Shown: piece after piece, positions 1 through 6,497 of the stretch
Numbering within the stretch: the first letter of the stretch is position 1
Layout of the letters: every line of letters begins with the position of its first letter
DNA from: an uncultured Helicobacteraceae bacterium
GTDB taxonomy: Bacteria; Campylobacterota; Campylobacteria; Campylobacterales; Helicobacteraceae
Reading direction: 5' to 3'
DNA length: 6,593 nucleotides
NCBI GenBank assembly: GCA_934728205.1
Contig: CAKVEH010000073.1
Location: 1-6,593 of the forward strand
The notes under the pieces: generated by a model
The model's database searches: none
What the model was told of the DNA's origin: nothing
What the model saw: the letters and a program-made list of their open reading frames with translations, nothing else
Position numbers and translations under genes: made by a program

Positions 1-43
1 GATTGGGAGGGCTGTCAATATCCTTAAAGAAGTAAGCGAGTAA
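1..43 (+). CDS. C-terminal end of an unidentified gene (partial)
   Basis: The frame beginning at base 2 reads IGRAVNILKEVSE and ends at TAA 41-43. The other two forward frames carry no better reading, and one stops at TAA 25-27. The peptide looks like an ordinary amphipathic C-terminal helix. With only 13 residues visible, the product cannot be named. The stop is followed by about 100 bases of low-complexity AT-rich DNA and a new promoter, so this gene probably does not share a transcript start with the membrane protein downstream. No hairpin with a U-run follows it. Confidence 0.4.
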   Translation, partial: IGRAVNILKEVSE

Positions 44-60
44 AACCAAAAAAATCAAAC

Positions 61-96
61 ATATTTTTATAAAAAAAAAAACACTAATATTTTTAT
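61..96. repeat. 10-bp direct repeat flanking the A tract
   Basis: ATATTTTTAT occurs exactly at 61-70 and again at 87-96, 26 bp start to start, on either side of the A11 tract. The second copy overlaps the spacer between the expected -35 and the -10 of the membrane-protein promoter. It could be a regulator site or simply low-complexity AT sequence. Confidence 0.5.
71..81. repeat. A11 homopolymer tract upstream of a promoter
   Basis: Eleven consecutive A residues, preceded by T70 and followed by C82. The tract ends 25 bases before the -10 box at 107-112, so it sits just upstream of where a -35 element would lie, the position of an UP element. Homopolymers of this length are prone to slippage in Helicobacter, where promoter A/T tracts are known to tune expression of some outer-membrane genes. 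The tract is observed directly; its role here is inferred. Confidence 0.8.
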
Positions 97-103
97 GATT
101 TTA

Positions 104-112
104 TGGTATTAT
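104..112 (+). promoter_or_regulatory. Extended -10 promoter for the membrane-protein gene
   Basis: TGGTATTAT carries the TGn extension followed by TATTAT, five of six matches to TATAAT. The region 17 bp upstream (84-89) has no -35 match. Weak or absent -35 boxes and T/A-rich upstream DNA are usual for sigma-70 promoters of Helicobacter and Campylobacter. Transcription would begin near 119, giving a leader of about 30 bases before the ATG at 149. Confidence 0.6.
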
Positions 113-137
113 TCCAAACCTTAATATTTTAAACCTT

Positions 138-143
138 AGGAGA
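138..143 (+). promoter_or_regulatory. Ribosome binding site of the membrane-protein gene
   Basis: AGGAGA lies five bases before ATG 149 and fixes this start. No other in-frame start nearby has a comparable site. Confidence 0.8.
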
Positions 144-148
144 GACTT

Positions 149-895
149 ATGGAGACAATACATATCAATACAAGCACGGAGCTAAAACGCGCTAAAGATA
201 TAATGATGTGGGCTATCTTTGCTTACATTGGTTGTTATGTTATTGCCTTGATACCTATTTTAGAAATTATTGGGAATCTACTCTTAATAGCAGCGTGGAT
301 TGTAGGGTGTTATGGGCTGTATTGCTTTAGTAAAGTGGCTAATTCGCCGAGCTTCAAATACTACATACTTGGTATTGTGGCGATTGCAGTATTTTATGTG
401 ATTTTTATGGCTGTGGTTTTGTGGCTCTATATGACTTTTGAAGAGGCTATTGTTTCTAATACATTAGAGAGTGTTATTGAGGAGTTTCCTTGGCTTTCTT
501 TAGGTGTTTTTATGGTTGTTGTATCGCTTGGTGTTATGGCAATTCAAGTATTTTTGACTTATAAAGTTTCGTATGAAATGAGTAATATTACAGGGTTAAA
601 ACACTTTATCACCGCTTATAAGATTTATCTTATCTCTGTTGTTGGGATAATGCTTCTTAGCATTGTGTTTGGGTATCTTGTCATAGATTTTATCCAACAA
701 TATGGCAATGATGCAGGATTATTAGAATCGCTAAACTACATTGAGGAATATGCGCTAGGACGAATAGCAAGTCTTGTAATGCTTGGAATCTTGCTACTTG
801 TAATGGGTATATGTGTTATTGCATATAATATTTTAATTGTGTTAGGTGTGTATAATATACAAGAAGTCAAAGTGCGTGAAAAACTTCAAAACTAA
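149..895 (+). CDS. Six-helix inner-membrane protein of unknown function
   Basis: A 248-residue, strongly hydrophobic protein that I do not recognise as a named family. Likely membrane segments are at residues 18-38, 40-60, 72-97, 115-137, 158-182 and 206-234. Charges fit an N-in, C-in topology: the basic N-terminus (ELKRAK), the loops around 61-71 and 138-158, and the KVREK tail would be cytoplasmic. The acidic loops around 98-112 and 187-200 would be periplasmic. The protein looks like three diverged two-helix repeats, each ending in a similar element: YCFSKVANSPSFKYYI, then YKVSYEMSNITGLKHFI, then VYNIQEVKVREK. No catalytic, nucleotide-binding or metal-binding motif is visible, and there is no cleavable signal peptide. 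Its own extended -10 promoter and good ribosome binding site lie just upstream. The macroglobulin gene follows 77 bases later on the same strand, so a joint transcript is possible but not shown. The coding call is secure; the function is unknown. Confidence 0.9.
   Translation: METIHINTSTELKRAKDIMMWAIFAYIGCYVIALIPILEIIGNLLLIAAWIVGCYGLYCFSKVANSPSFKYYILGIVAIAVFYVIFMAVVLWLYMTFEEAIVSNTLESVIEEFPWLSLGVFMVVVSLGVMAIQVFLTYKVSYEMSNITGLKHFITAYKIYLISVVGIMLLSIVFGYLVIDFIQQYGNDAGLLESLNYIEEYALGRIASLVMLGILLLVMGICVIAYNILIVLGVYNIQEVKVREKLQN
851..856 (+). promoter_or_regulatory. Candidate -10 box for the macroglobulin gene
   Basis: A perfect TATAAT inside the last codons of the membrane-protein gene, with T-rich DNA upstream and no -35 match. 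A start near 863 would give a leader of about 110 bases. The box encodes Val-Tyr-Asn, and a second TATAAT at 824-829 encodes Tyr-Asn in the same AT-rich stretch, so chance occurrence is quite possible. A weaker TTTAAT lies at 906-911. Confidence 0.25.
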
Positions 896-916
896 ATTGT
901 TAAATTTTAATCAAAC

Positions 917-960
917 TCCCTAAGATGAGACTTAGCGTTACTGAAAGTTTCGTTTAGGGG
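917..960 (+). promoter_or_regulatory. Leader with two mutually exclusive stems at the macroglobulin start
   Basis: TCCCTAA (917-923) can pair with TTAGGGG (954-960): seven pairs including one U-G, with a 30-base loop. This would occlude the G-rich stretch that abuts the first ATG at 961. CTAAG (920-924) can instead pair with CTTAG (931-935) around a six-base loop. The two stems share bases 920-923, so only one can form. No U-run follows either stem, so this is not a standard terminator. The complementarity is seen in the sequence; a regulatory role is inferred and the stems are short. Confidence 0.3.
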
Positions 961-962
961 AT

Positions 963-968
963 GGGGGA
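963..968 (+). promoter_or_regulatory. Ribosome binding site deciding the macroglobulin start
   Basis: Two in-frame ATGs lie 12 bases apart, at 961 and 973. GGGGGA (963-968) is four bases before ATG 973. The only purine run before ATG 961 (AGGGG, 956-960) abuts it with no spacer. ATG 973 also gives a standard lipoprotein leader beginning MKIALYK, whereas ATG 961 would add MGDT. ATG 973 is therefore preferred. Confidence 0.6.
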
Positions 969-972
969 TACT

Positions 973-1041
973 ATGAAAATTGCATTATATAAACTTTTAT
1001 TGGGTTTGGCTGTTTTTGCTTTATGTCTTTTTACAGGCTGT
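973..1041 (+). other. Lipoprotein signal peptide with lipobox
   Basis: The leader has a short basic N-region (K2, K7), a hydrophobic stretch of about 12 residues and the lipobox LFTGC, with Cys23 (codon 1039-1041) as the lipidated residue. Phe at -3 is less usual than Leu but tolerated. The mature start is C-G-D-S: Gly at +2 and Asp at +3, so the Enterobacterial Asp+2 inner-membrane retention signal is absent. That rule may not apply in Campylobacterota, so the final membrane is undetermined. Confidence 0.85.
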
Positions 1042-4000
1042 GGTGATAGCGGTATCTTGCGAATGAGTGAGGGCGAACTCTCCACTGATAGTAAGTTAGA
1101 GATTGAGCTAAAAGAGCCATTTTTCAAAGATGATAAAACACATTGGCTTTTTGATTCTGAAGTAGTGCGCGATATGGCTAATGCAATCAGTATCAACGGA
1201 GAAAAACAAAAAGCAAAGTATCGCTTTCTTAATAACACCACCTTTCAAATTATCCCAGATGACCCACTAGAGCCAAATACAAGCTACAAAATTGAAGTAG
1301 ATTTCGCCGCCATTGCAAAACATTATGAAAAAGAATCAAGTGTCAAAAATGTAACGATGAGATTTAAAACGCTACCCACACAGGTGCATTTAAGCGGTCT
1401 GCAAATCGCTAGCGAGGGGGTGAAAAATACTCTACACGCGACTTTAGAACTCTCTCAAGATATAAATTTACAAAGGACAACGAGCGCGATAAAACTACAA
1501 AACCAAGATGGCGATACACTTCCTATCAATGTCGCACGCATAGCTCCACGCACATATAGTATAGAATCTAGCACACTTATTGCCTCCGCAGAGAAAGACC
1601 TCACGCTTAATCTCATTATAGATTCTCAAAATCTCGGTGGCAAAGATACGCAAACCCACCCTATCGTGCTATTAAAAAATTCAACCCTAGCTATCATAGA
1701 TACTCGCGCAAATGAGGAGGAAAAAACCATTACTATTGATTTTTCTCAAGAGCTTGCCAAAGTGCCAAATCTTAATAGCTTCATCACCATTGCCCCAAAA
1801 GATTCTCAAACGCTTAGAAAGCTCAAATTTAACGCCTCTCAAGTAGGCAATAGCATTATTTTAAGTGGGGATTTTAACTTCGCCACACCCTATATCATCA
1901 ATATCCAAAGCGGACTGAGCTCAATAAGTGGCATAAAAATGGAGGAAAGCCTCGCTACCGAAGTGCTTTTTAAGGAATTGCCACCGGGCATTATGTTTTC
2001 ACAATCTGGGGTATTTCTCCCAAGCTCTGCACAAAAGCGAATTGCCTTTAAAACGCGCAATGTCAAAAAAGTCAGGCTCACGCTTAGTAAAATATATGCA
2101 AACAACCTTACGCAATTTTTCTCTGAGGAGAATCTCATAGGAAACGCCTCCAACAACAACGCCAAAGTAAATCGTTGCGAGCAAGAATATGATGAGGAAT
2201 ATGACGAATATTATGAGCGGTGCAATTATGGCTTAAATATCGATAAAATCGGGGATACTATCTTAGAAAAAGAATTTAGTGTAATAAATGAGCAAAATGT
2301 ATGGGTGCAAAATGAGATAGATTTAAGCTCTATTGGGGATTTAAGCGGGATTTTTATCGTGGAATTGCAGTTTGATAAAGAGAGTGTTGATTACACTTTT
2401 GATGATATGAGCGATTGGCGTGTAAGCAATTTCTTTAGAAATTATGCAAAAATTTCAAAGCATTTAGTCTTTTCTAACATCGCGCTTATGGCACACCAAA
2501 ATGAGAGAAAATTCACCCTCACAGCACTTGATATTACAAAAAGCACACCACTTGCTGGAGTCCCAATTAGCGCGATAGATAAGAAAAATCAAACCTTGCA
2601 AAAACGCACGACAAATGGCAATGGCGAAGCGATTTTTGATGACATTGATGAATCAAAACTTCTTTATTTCATCGCGCAAAGAGGCAATGATACAGCAATC
2701 CTTAAGCCAAGCTCTACACTTGTGAGCACAGATGGCTTTGACATAGATGGCACGACAAGCATTGGTGGGATTCGAGCTTATGTATATACCGATAGAGGTG
2801 TGTATCGACCGGGTGATAGCATATTCTTTGATGTCATCGCACGCAATGATGACAAAGTGCTAGATTCTGCACACCCTGTGTTTTTATCGCTTAAAACCCC
2901 ACGAGGCAAGACATTTTTAGACAATGTAGTTTTAACAAGTGTAGGTGATGGGTTTTATCACTATGAGATAAAAACTCCAAAAAATGCTGATACGGGGGTT
3001 TGGGAAGCCACGATTAAAGTAGGGGATTCTGTATTTAAAAAGCAATTAAGTATCGAGGCTGTCGTGCCAAACCGCATAAAAGTGCTTATCAACACAACTG
3101 ATAGCATTGATTTAAGCAATAATGCCCAATCCAACCTTGATGTTAATATAGAAGCTGCTTATCTCTTTGGTGCGCCAGCAAGTGGGCTAGATTCTGAGTA
3201 TTACGCGGCTTTTAGCTCTAAAGAGTTTAAAAGCAAGGCTTACAAAGATTTTGTATTCTCTACACCGGGGACATTACGCTACAATGATAGCCTATATAGC
3301 GAGGGCAAGCTCGATGAAAAAGGCAAAGAAAGCGTGGAAATCCCTTTGGAAAATATTGAAAAAATCAATGGGAATCTTAACATTACCCTTACAGCGAAAA
3401 TCATCGAAAACAATGGGCGATTTGCTGTGCGCCGTAAAAATATTGATGTTGAGCTTTATAAGAGCTTTGTCGGAGTGAAGCCCCCACAAAGCCAATCCAT
3501 AGCGATTGATGAAAAAATCCAAATCCCTGTAATAGTGCGTAGTAGCGATGATAAAAAACTTATAGCCAATAGAAACATTAACTACACCGTGTATGCTAAT
3601 CAATACTCGTGGTGGTGGGATTATGATAGCCAAAGTGAATTTTTGCGCTCCATTAAAACTGATAGTAACACAAAGATTCTCGCGCAAGGTAGCCTAAAGA
3701 CAAAAAATGTCCCTGTTATGTTTGAGTATATTGCTAAACAAAATGGACAGATTTACATTGAATTTAGCGATGAAGAAAATGACGCAAAAGCAGGAGTTTC
3801 GCTCTATGCAGGTGGCTTTGGCGATGTGCTTGATGCGCAAAAAATCACCGCACTAAAAATCAAAACCGACAAAGAAAAATACCAAGTGGGCGAGAGTGCA
3901 AAAGTGATATTTGAAAGCACGGCAAATGGCAGGGCATTAGTGCTTATTAGCAAAGAAAATAAAGTGCTATCTCGCTATTGGGTGAATACAAATGCGGGCA

Positions 4001-6435
4001 AAACAGAGCTCTCTATCCCAATCTCTAGTAATATGACGCCAAATGCGTATGTGAGTGTGGCATTTTTGCAAAATTATAACACACAAGCTCAAATCGACCG
4101 CTCAATGCGACTTTATGGCATAGTCCCGCTAATGGTAGAAACACAATCAAAGCTAAATTATGAAATTAGCGCGCCAGATTCTATCTTGCCAAACACTGAA
4201 TTTGAAGTCAAACTCTCTACCAAAGAAAACATTGCCTCGACTTACACTATTGCTATTGTAGATGAGGGATTGCTTGATTTGAGTGATTTTCAAAGTCCAA
4301 ACCCACACAAATATTTCTACTCCAAAATTGCCTTTGGGCTAAAAATGTTTGATACTTATGATTTAATTATTGGCAAGACATTTGGCAAGGTGCATAAGGT
4401 GTTAAAAGTTGGTGGCGATGAGGAATTTGAGGGGAGGCAAAAAAATAACGAGCAAGCACAGAGATTTAAACCTGTGGTGCTGTATAACGCCCCTGTAAAA
4501 ACTGATGAAAATGGTAACGCTACACTGAAATTTAAAATGCCAAGCTATCTAGGAAGCGTGCGTGTAATGGTTGCTGGAGCGAATGCCCATCGCTATGGTA
4601 AGGCAGAGAAAAATATCAAAGTAAGCGCGCCTGTGGTAATGATGCCAACAATCCCGCGCGCACTCAAGGTTGGAGATACATTTAGTTTGCCTATTGAGCT
4701 TTTTCCTACCACAGATTCTGTAAAAAATGTAAAAGTCAATGTCGCCTCGCAAAATGGCATTATCAAATTTAAAACAAACAGCCAAAGCGTGAAATTCAAA
4801 AACAAACAACCACAAAATATCATCTTTGAAGGCAAGGTAGAAAATGAAGTAGGCATAGAGAATATTTTACTAAGCCTAAGTGGCGATGGAGCGAGCTTTA
4901 AAGATTCCGTAGAGATTGATATAAAACCCATAAATCCTTATATCAATACTTCCACAAATTATGTCTTGCAAGCAGGCAAAAAACTTGAGATTAACGCGCC
5001 ACAAGACTTCATCAAAGGAAGCAATAAGGGCTTTATCACGCTCTCGCCAAACCCTATACTAAACATCAACCACCGCGTAAAATGGCTTATGCAATATCCT
5101 TATGGTTGCATTGAGCAGACCACTTCAAGCGTAATGCCTCAACTTTATTTAGACAAATTAAGCACTTTTAAGGGCATTGATAAAAAGCGCATTATCGAAA
5201 ATATCAACGCTGGAATCTCGCGCATAGGTGGATTTGTAACACCAAGCGGTGGATTTGCATATTGGCAAGGAGAGAGCAAACCTGATGAGTGGGGCACGCA
5301 CTATGCTGGGCATTTTTTAATCCTTGCTAAAGACTTAGGATATTATGTGCCAGATTCTATCCTGCGAGGGTGGGTGGCTTATGAGCGCAACTTCGTGCGT
5401 AGCACAAGCCAATCTAAAGCGTATTCACTTTTCTTGCTCGCCCTAGCCAAAGAGCCTGAAATCCCTGTGATGAATGCGCTGTATGAAAATGAACTAAAAA
5501 GCTTAAATATCGTTGATAAGTGGCTTTTAGGTGCAGCATATAAACTCGCTGGCTTTGAAGAGCAGGCAAGAAAAATTGTAAAAGACATAAACATCGTGCC
5601 CGATAGCACAAAAAATTTCTACGAATATAGCTATGGTTCAAAACTCCGCGATGAAGCGATGATTTTACAAAGTCATCAAATCATTTATGGCAAAGTCAAT
5701 GAAGCGTTGTTTAATAGTGTCTTGCGCGCACTAGAATCAGATGATTGGCTCTCAACCCAAAGCACAGGATATGGATTGCTAAGCCTTATAAACACACAAA
5801 ATGGGGATATAAATGGCACAATACAAGCAAAAGTAAGCGCAAATGGCGCAAATAGCGATATAAAACTAAGCAATGATAGCGCGCAAATCCCGCTAGACTT
5901 TGGCAAAGCCATTATAGAATCTAAATCTCAAGCCTATGCAAATTTCTCGTGGGAGGGAATCCCAATGGGAGACTCCCTAAAGCCAATGGCTAAGAAAATC
6001 CGCATTGAACGGGCATTTTTTGATGAAAACGGCAATGAAGTGAATGTAAAAAATCTAAAAAGTGCGCAAAGTTTTTGGATTAGGCTAAATGTAGTGGCTG
6101 ATAACAAAAATATCAATATGCGCAATATTGCCCTCACTCAAGCGTTGCCAAGTGGCTGGGAGATTGAGAATCTCCGCTTAAACAACACGGAAAACTTGCC
6201 AGAATTTATCCAACAATCAAACGCTAAAGCTATCACATATACCGATATACGCGATGATAGAGTAATGTGGTTTTTTGATATGAGTTACTCAAATGCAATC
6301 CAACAAGCCTTTGTAAAGATTAACACCGTAACACCGGGTGAATACACACTCCCACCAGCCTATGCTGAAGCAATGTATGACAACTCATATAAAGCGATAA
6401 CTAAAAGTGAGAAAGTAAAAGTTTTAGCAAAATAA
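973..6435 (+). CDS. Bacterial alpha-2-macroglobulin lipoprotein (YfhM/ECAM-like)
   Basis: About 1820 residues, numbered from ATG 973. A lipoprotein signal (MKIALYK, hydrophobic core, LFTGC) puts the lipid anchor on Cys23. Ig-like macroglobulin domains follow. Landmarks are an MG2 motif TDRGVYRPG at 606-614, the MG2-MG3 junction VVPNRI near 697, a tryptophan cluster SWWWDYD at 879-885, VDEGLLDL at 1096-1103 and FYSKIAFGLKMFDTYD leading into a bait region about 1139-1163. Next come the A2M domain with GSVRVMVAGA at 1194, the thioester motif CIEQ at 1379-1382 inside an alpha-helical thioester domain to roughly 1640, and a C-terminal bacterial MG10-type domain ending in VTPGEYTLPPAYAEAMY. In this family, bait cleavage by a protease exposes the Cys-Gln thioester, which captures the protease covalently in the periplasm. 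The protein is longer than E. coli YfhM (about 1650 aa), partly through a Cys-flanked acidic insert at 402-417. No frameshift is seen. The family is certain; target proteases and membrane side are not known. Confidence 0.96.
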   Translation: MKIALYKLLLGLAVFALCLFTGCGDSGILRMSEGELSTDSKLEIELKEPFFKDDKTHWLFDSEVVRDMANAISINGEKQKAKYRFLNNTTFQIIPDDPLEPNTSYKIEVDFAAIAKHYEKESSVKNVTMRFKTLPTQVHLSGLQIASEGVKNTLHATLELSQDINLQRTTSAIKLQNQDGDTLPINVARIAPRTYSIESSTLIASAEKDLTLNLIIDSQNLGGKDTQTHPIVLLKNSTLAIIDTRANEEEKTITIDFSQELAKVPNLNSFITIAPKDSQTLRKLKFNASQVGNSIILSGDFNFATPYIINIQSGLSSISGIKMEESLATEVLFKELPPGIMFSQSGVFLPSSAQKRIAFKTRNVKKVRLTLSKIYANNLTQFFSEENLIGNASNNNAKVNRCEQEYDEEYDEYYERCNYGLNIDKIGDTILEKEFSVINEQNVWVQNEIDLSSIGDLSGIFIVELQFDKESVDYTFDDMSDWRVSNFFRNYAKISKHLVFSNIALMAHQNERKFTLTALDITKSTPLAGVPISAIDKKNQTLQKRTTNGNGEAIFDDIDESKLLYFIAQRGNDTAILKPSSTLVSTDGFDIDGTTSIGGIRAYVYTDRGVYRPGDSIFFDVIARNDDKVLDSAHPVFLSLKTPRGKTFLDNVVLTSVGDGFYHYEIKTPKNADTGVWEATIKVGDSVFKKQLSIEAVVPNRIKVLINTTDSIDLSNNAQSNLDVNIEAAYLFGAPASGLDSEYYAAFSSKEFKSKAYKDFVFSTPGTLRYNDSLYSEGKLDEKGKESVEIPLENIEKINGNLNITLTAKIIENNGRFAVRRKNIDVELYKSFVGVKPPQSQSIAIDEKIQIPVIVRSSDDKKLIANRNINYTVYANQYSWWWDYDSQSEFLRSIKTDSNTKILAQGSLKTKNVPVMFEYIAKQNGQIYIEFSDEENDAKAGVSLYAGGFGDVLDAQKITALKIKTDKEKYQVGESAKVIFESTANGRALVLISKENKVLSRYWVNTNAGKTELSIPISSNMTPNAYVSVAFLQNYNTQAQIDRSMRLYGIVPLMVETQSKLNYEISAPDSILPNTEFEVKLSTKENIASTYTIAIVDEGLLDLSDFQSPNPHKYFYSKIAFGLKMFDTYDLIIGKTFGKVHKVLKVGGDEEFEGRQKNNEQAQRFKPVVLYNAPVKTDENGNATLKFKMPSYLGSVRVMVAGANAHRYGKAEKNIKVSAPVVMMPTIPRALKVGDTFSLPIELFPTTDSVKNVKVNVASQNGIIKFKTNSQSVKFKNKQPQNIIFEGKVENEVGIENILLSLSGDGASFKDSVEIDIKPINPYINTSTNYVLQAGKKLEINAPQDFIKGSNKGFITLSPNPILNINHRVKWLMQYPYGCIEQTTSSVMPQLYLDKLSTFKGIDKKRIIENINAGISRIGGFVTPSGGFAYWQGESKPDEWGTHYAGHFLILAKDLGYYVPDSILRGWVAYERNFVRSTSQSKAYSLFLLALAKEPEIPVMNALYENELKSLNIVDKWLLGAAYKLAGFEEQARKIVKDINIVPDSTKNFYEYSYGSKLRDEAMILQSHQIIYGKVNEALFNSVLRALESDDWLSTQSTGYGLLSLINTQNGDINGTIQAKVSANGANSDIKLSNDSAQIPLDFGKAIIESKSQAYANFSWEGIPMGDSLKPMAKKIRIERAFFDENGNEVNVKNLKSAQSFWIRLNVVADNKNINMRNIALTQALPSGWEIENLRLNNTENLPEFIQQSNAKAITYTDIRDDRVMWFFDMSYSNAIQQAFVKINTVTPGEYTLPPAYAEAMYDNSYKAITKSEKVKVLAK
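2176..2223 (+). other. Cys-flanked acidic/tyrosine insert in the macroglobulin
   Basis: Codons 402-417 (numbered from ATG 973) read CEQEYDEEYDEYYERC: two cysteines enclosing 14 residues, of which eight are acidic and four are Tyr. The DNA contains an imperfect 12-bp tandem repeat, GAATATGATGAG at 2185-2196 and GAATATGACGAA at 2197-2208, suggesting growth by local duplication. The segment follows an Asn-rich linker and so probably forms a surface loop. Apart from the lipid Cys23 and thioester Cys1379, these are the only cysteines of the mature protein, which favours a disulfide between them. A cation-binding role is conceivable but unproven. Confidence 0.7.
4387..4461 (+). other. Probable bait region
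   Basis: Residues about 1139-1163, between the conserved FYSKIAFGLKMFDTYD segment and the start of the A2M domain (RFKPVVLYNAPV). The stretch is polar, rich in Gly, Lys, Glu, Gln and Asn (for example KVGGDEEFEGRQKNNEQAQ) and looks unstructured. It offers Lys, Arg and Phe cleavage points. The position matches the bait of bacterial alpha-2-macroglobulins; exact borders are inferred. Confidence 0.55.
5107..5118 (+). other. Thioester motif CIEQ of the macroglobulin
   Basis: TGC ATT GAG CAG encodes Cys1379-Ile-Glu-Gln1382 in the context YPYGCIEQTTSSVMPQ. Cys and Gln at this spacing form the internal thioester of the family, as in CLEQ of E. coli YfhM. Its presence separates this protein from thioester-less homologues such as Pseudomonas MagD. 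WGTHYAGHF at 1440-1448 lies in the same helical domain and offers histidines near the active site. Confidence 0.93.
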
Positions 6436-6444
6436 AAGACTACT

Positions 6445-6497
6445 TTGGCTATAATGGCGCAAAAATTCAACTTTGGTAGTTGCACCATTATGGCGAA
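6445..6497. repeat. Long imperfect inverted repeat after the macroglobulin gene
   Basis: Bases 6448-6461 pair with 6481-6494 over 14 positions, with one C/A mismatch (6458/6484) and one T-G wobble. ATAATGG (6451-6457) and CCATTAT (6485-6491) match perfectly. Beyond a G/G mismatch, two more pairs form (6445-6446 with 6496-6497). An alternative inner hairpin, CAACT (6468-6472) with AGTTG (6478-6482), competes for the base of the loop. No T-run follows on the + strand, so it is not a classical intrinsic terminator. It may protect or end the macroglobulin mRNA, or act as an operator for the promoter in its left arm. Confidence 0.65.
6450..6455 (+). promoter_or_regulatory. Candidate -10 box for the downstream gene
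   Basis: A perfect TATAAT, 15 bases after the macroglobulin stop and 123 bases before the next ATG. No -35 match is present 17 bp upstream (GCAAAA at 6427-6432), as is usual for this group. A start near 6462 would give a leader of roughly 115 bases. The box lies within the left arm of the inverted repeat 6445-6497. Confidence 0.5.

Noticed and set aside
957..967. G4 and G5 runs around ATG 961 as a phase-variation tract
   Set aside because: The runs are interrupted and short compared with known poly-G contingency loci, and slippage in the G5 run would not affect translation from ATG 973.
954..1241. 95-codon open frame on the - strand opposite the macroglobulin start
   Set aside because: It overlaps the signal peptide and first domain of a certain gene, has no ribosome binding site of note, and its translation is low-complexity Ser/Leu-rich shadow sequence.
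3610..3618. Three consecutive Trp codons (WWW)
   Set aside because: Unusual in general, but bacterial alpha-2-macroglobulins commonly have a Trp-rich segment at this place in the fold.
3292..3687. 131-codon open frame on the - strand
   Set aside because: The longest antisense frame, but it lies entirely within conserved macroglobulin coding sequence and encodes no recognisable domain.
4549..4931. Two overlapping - strand frames opposite the A2M domain
   Set aside because: The + strand here encodes the conserved GSVRVMV region; the antisense frames are compositional shadows.
5806..5820. DINGT, a bacterial N-glycosylation sequon (D/E-X-N-X-S/T)
   Set aside because: It is the only such sequon I found in about 1820 residues, no more than chance predicts, so it is no evidence of glycosylation.
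6461..6482. Terminator-like hairpin plus T-run on the - strand (CAACT/AGTTG then AATTTTT)
   Set aside because: The stem is only five pairs with two G-C pairs, and no - strand gene is seen that it could terminate.
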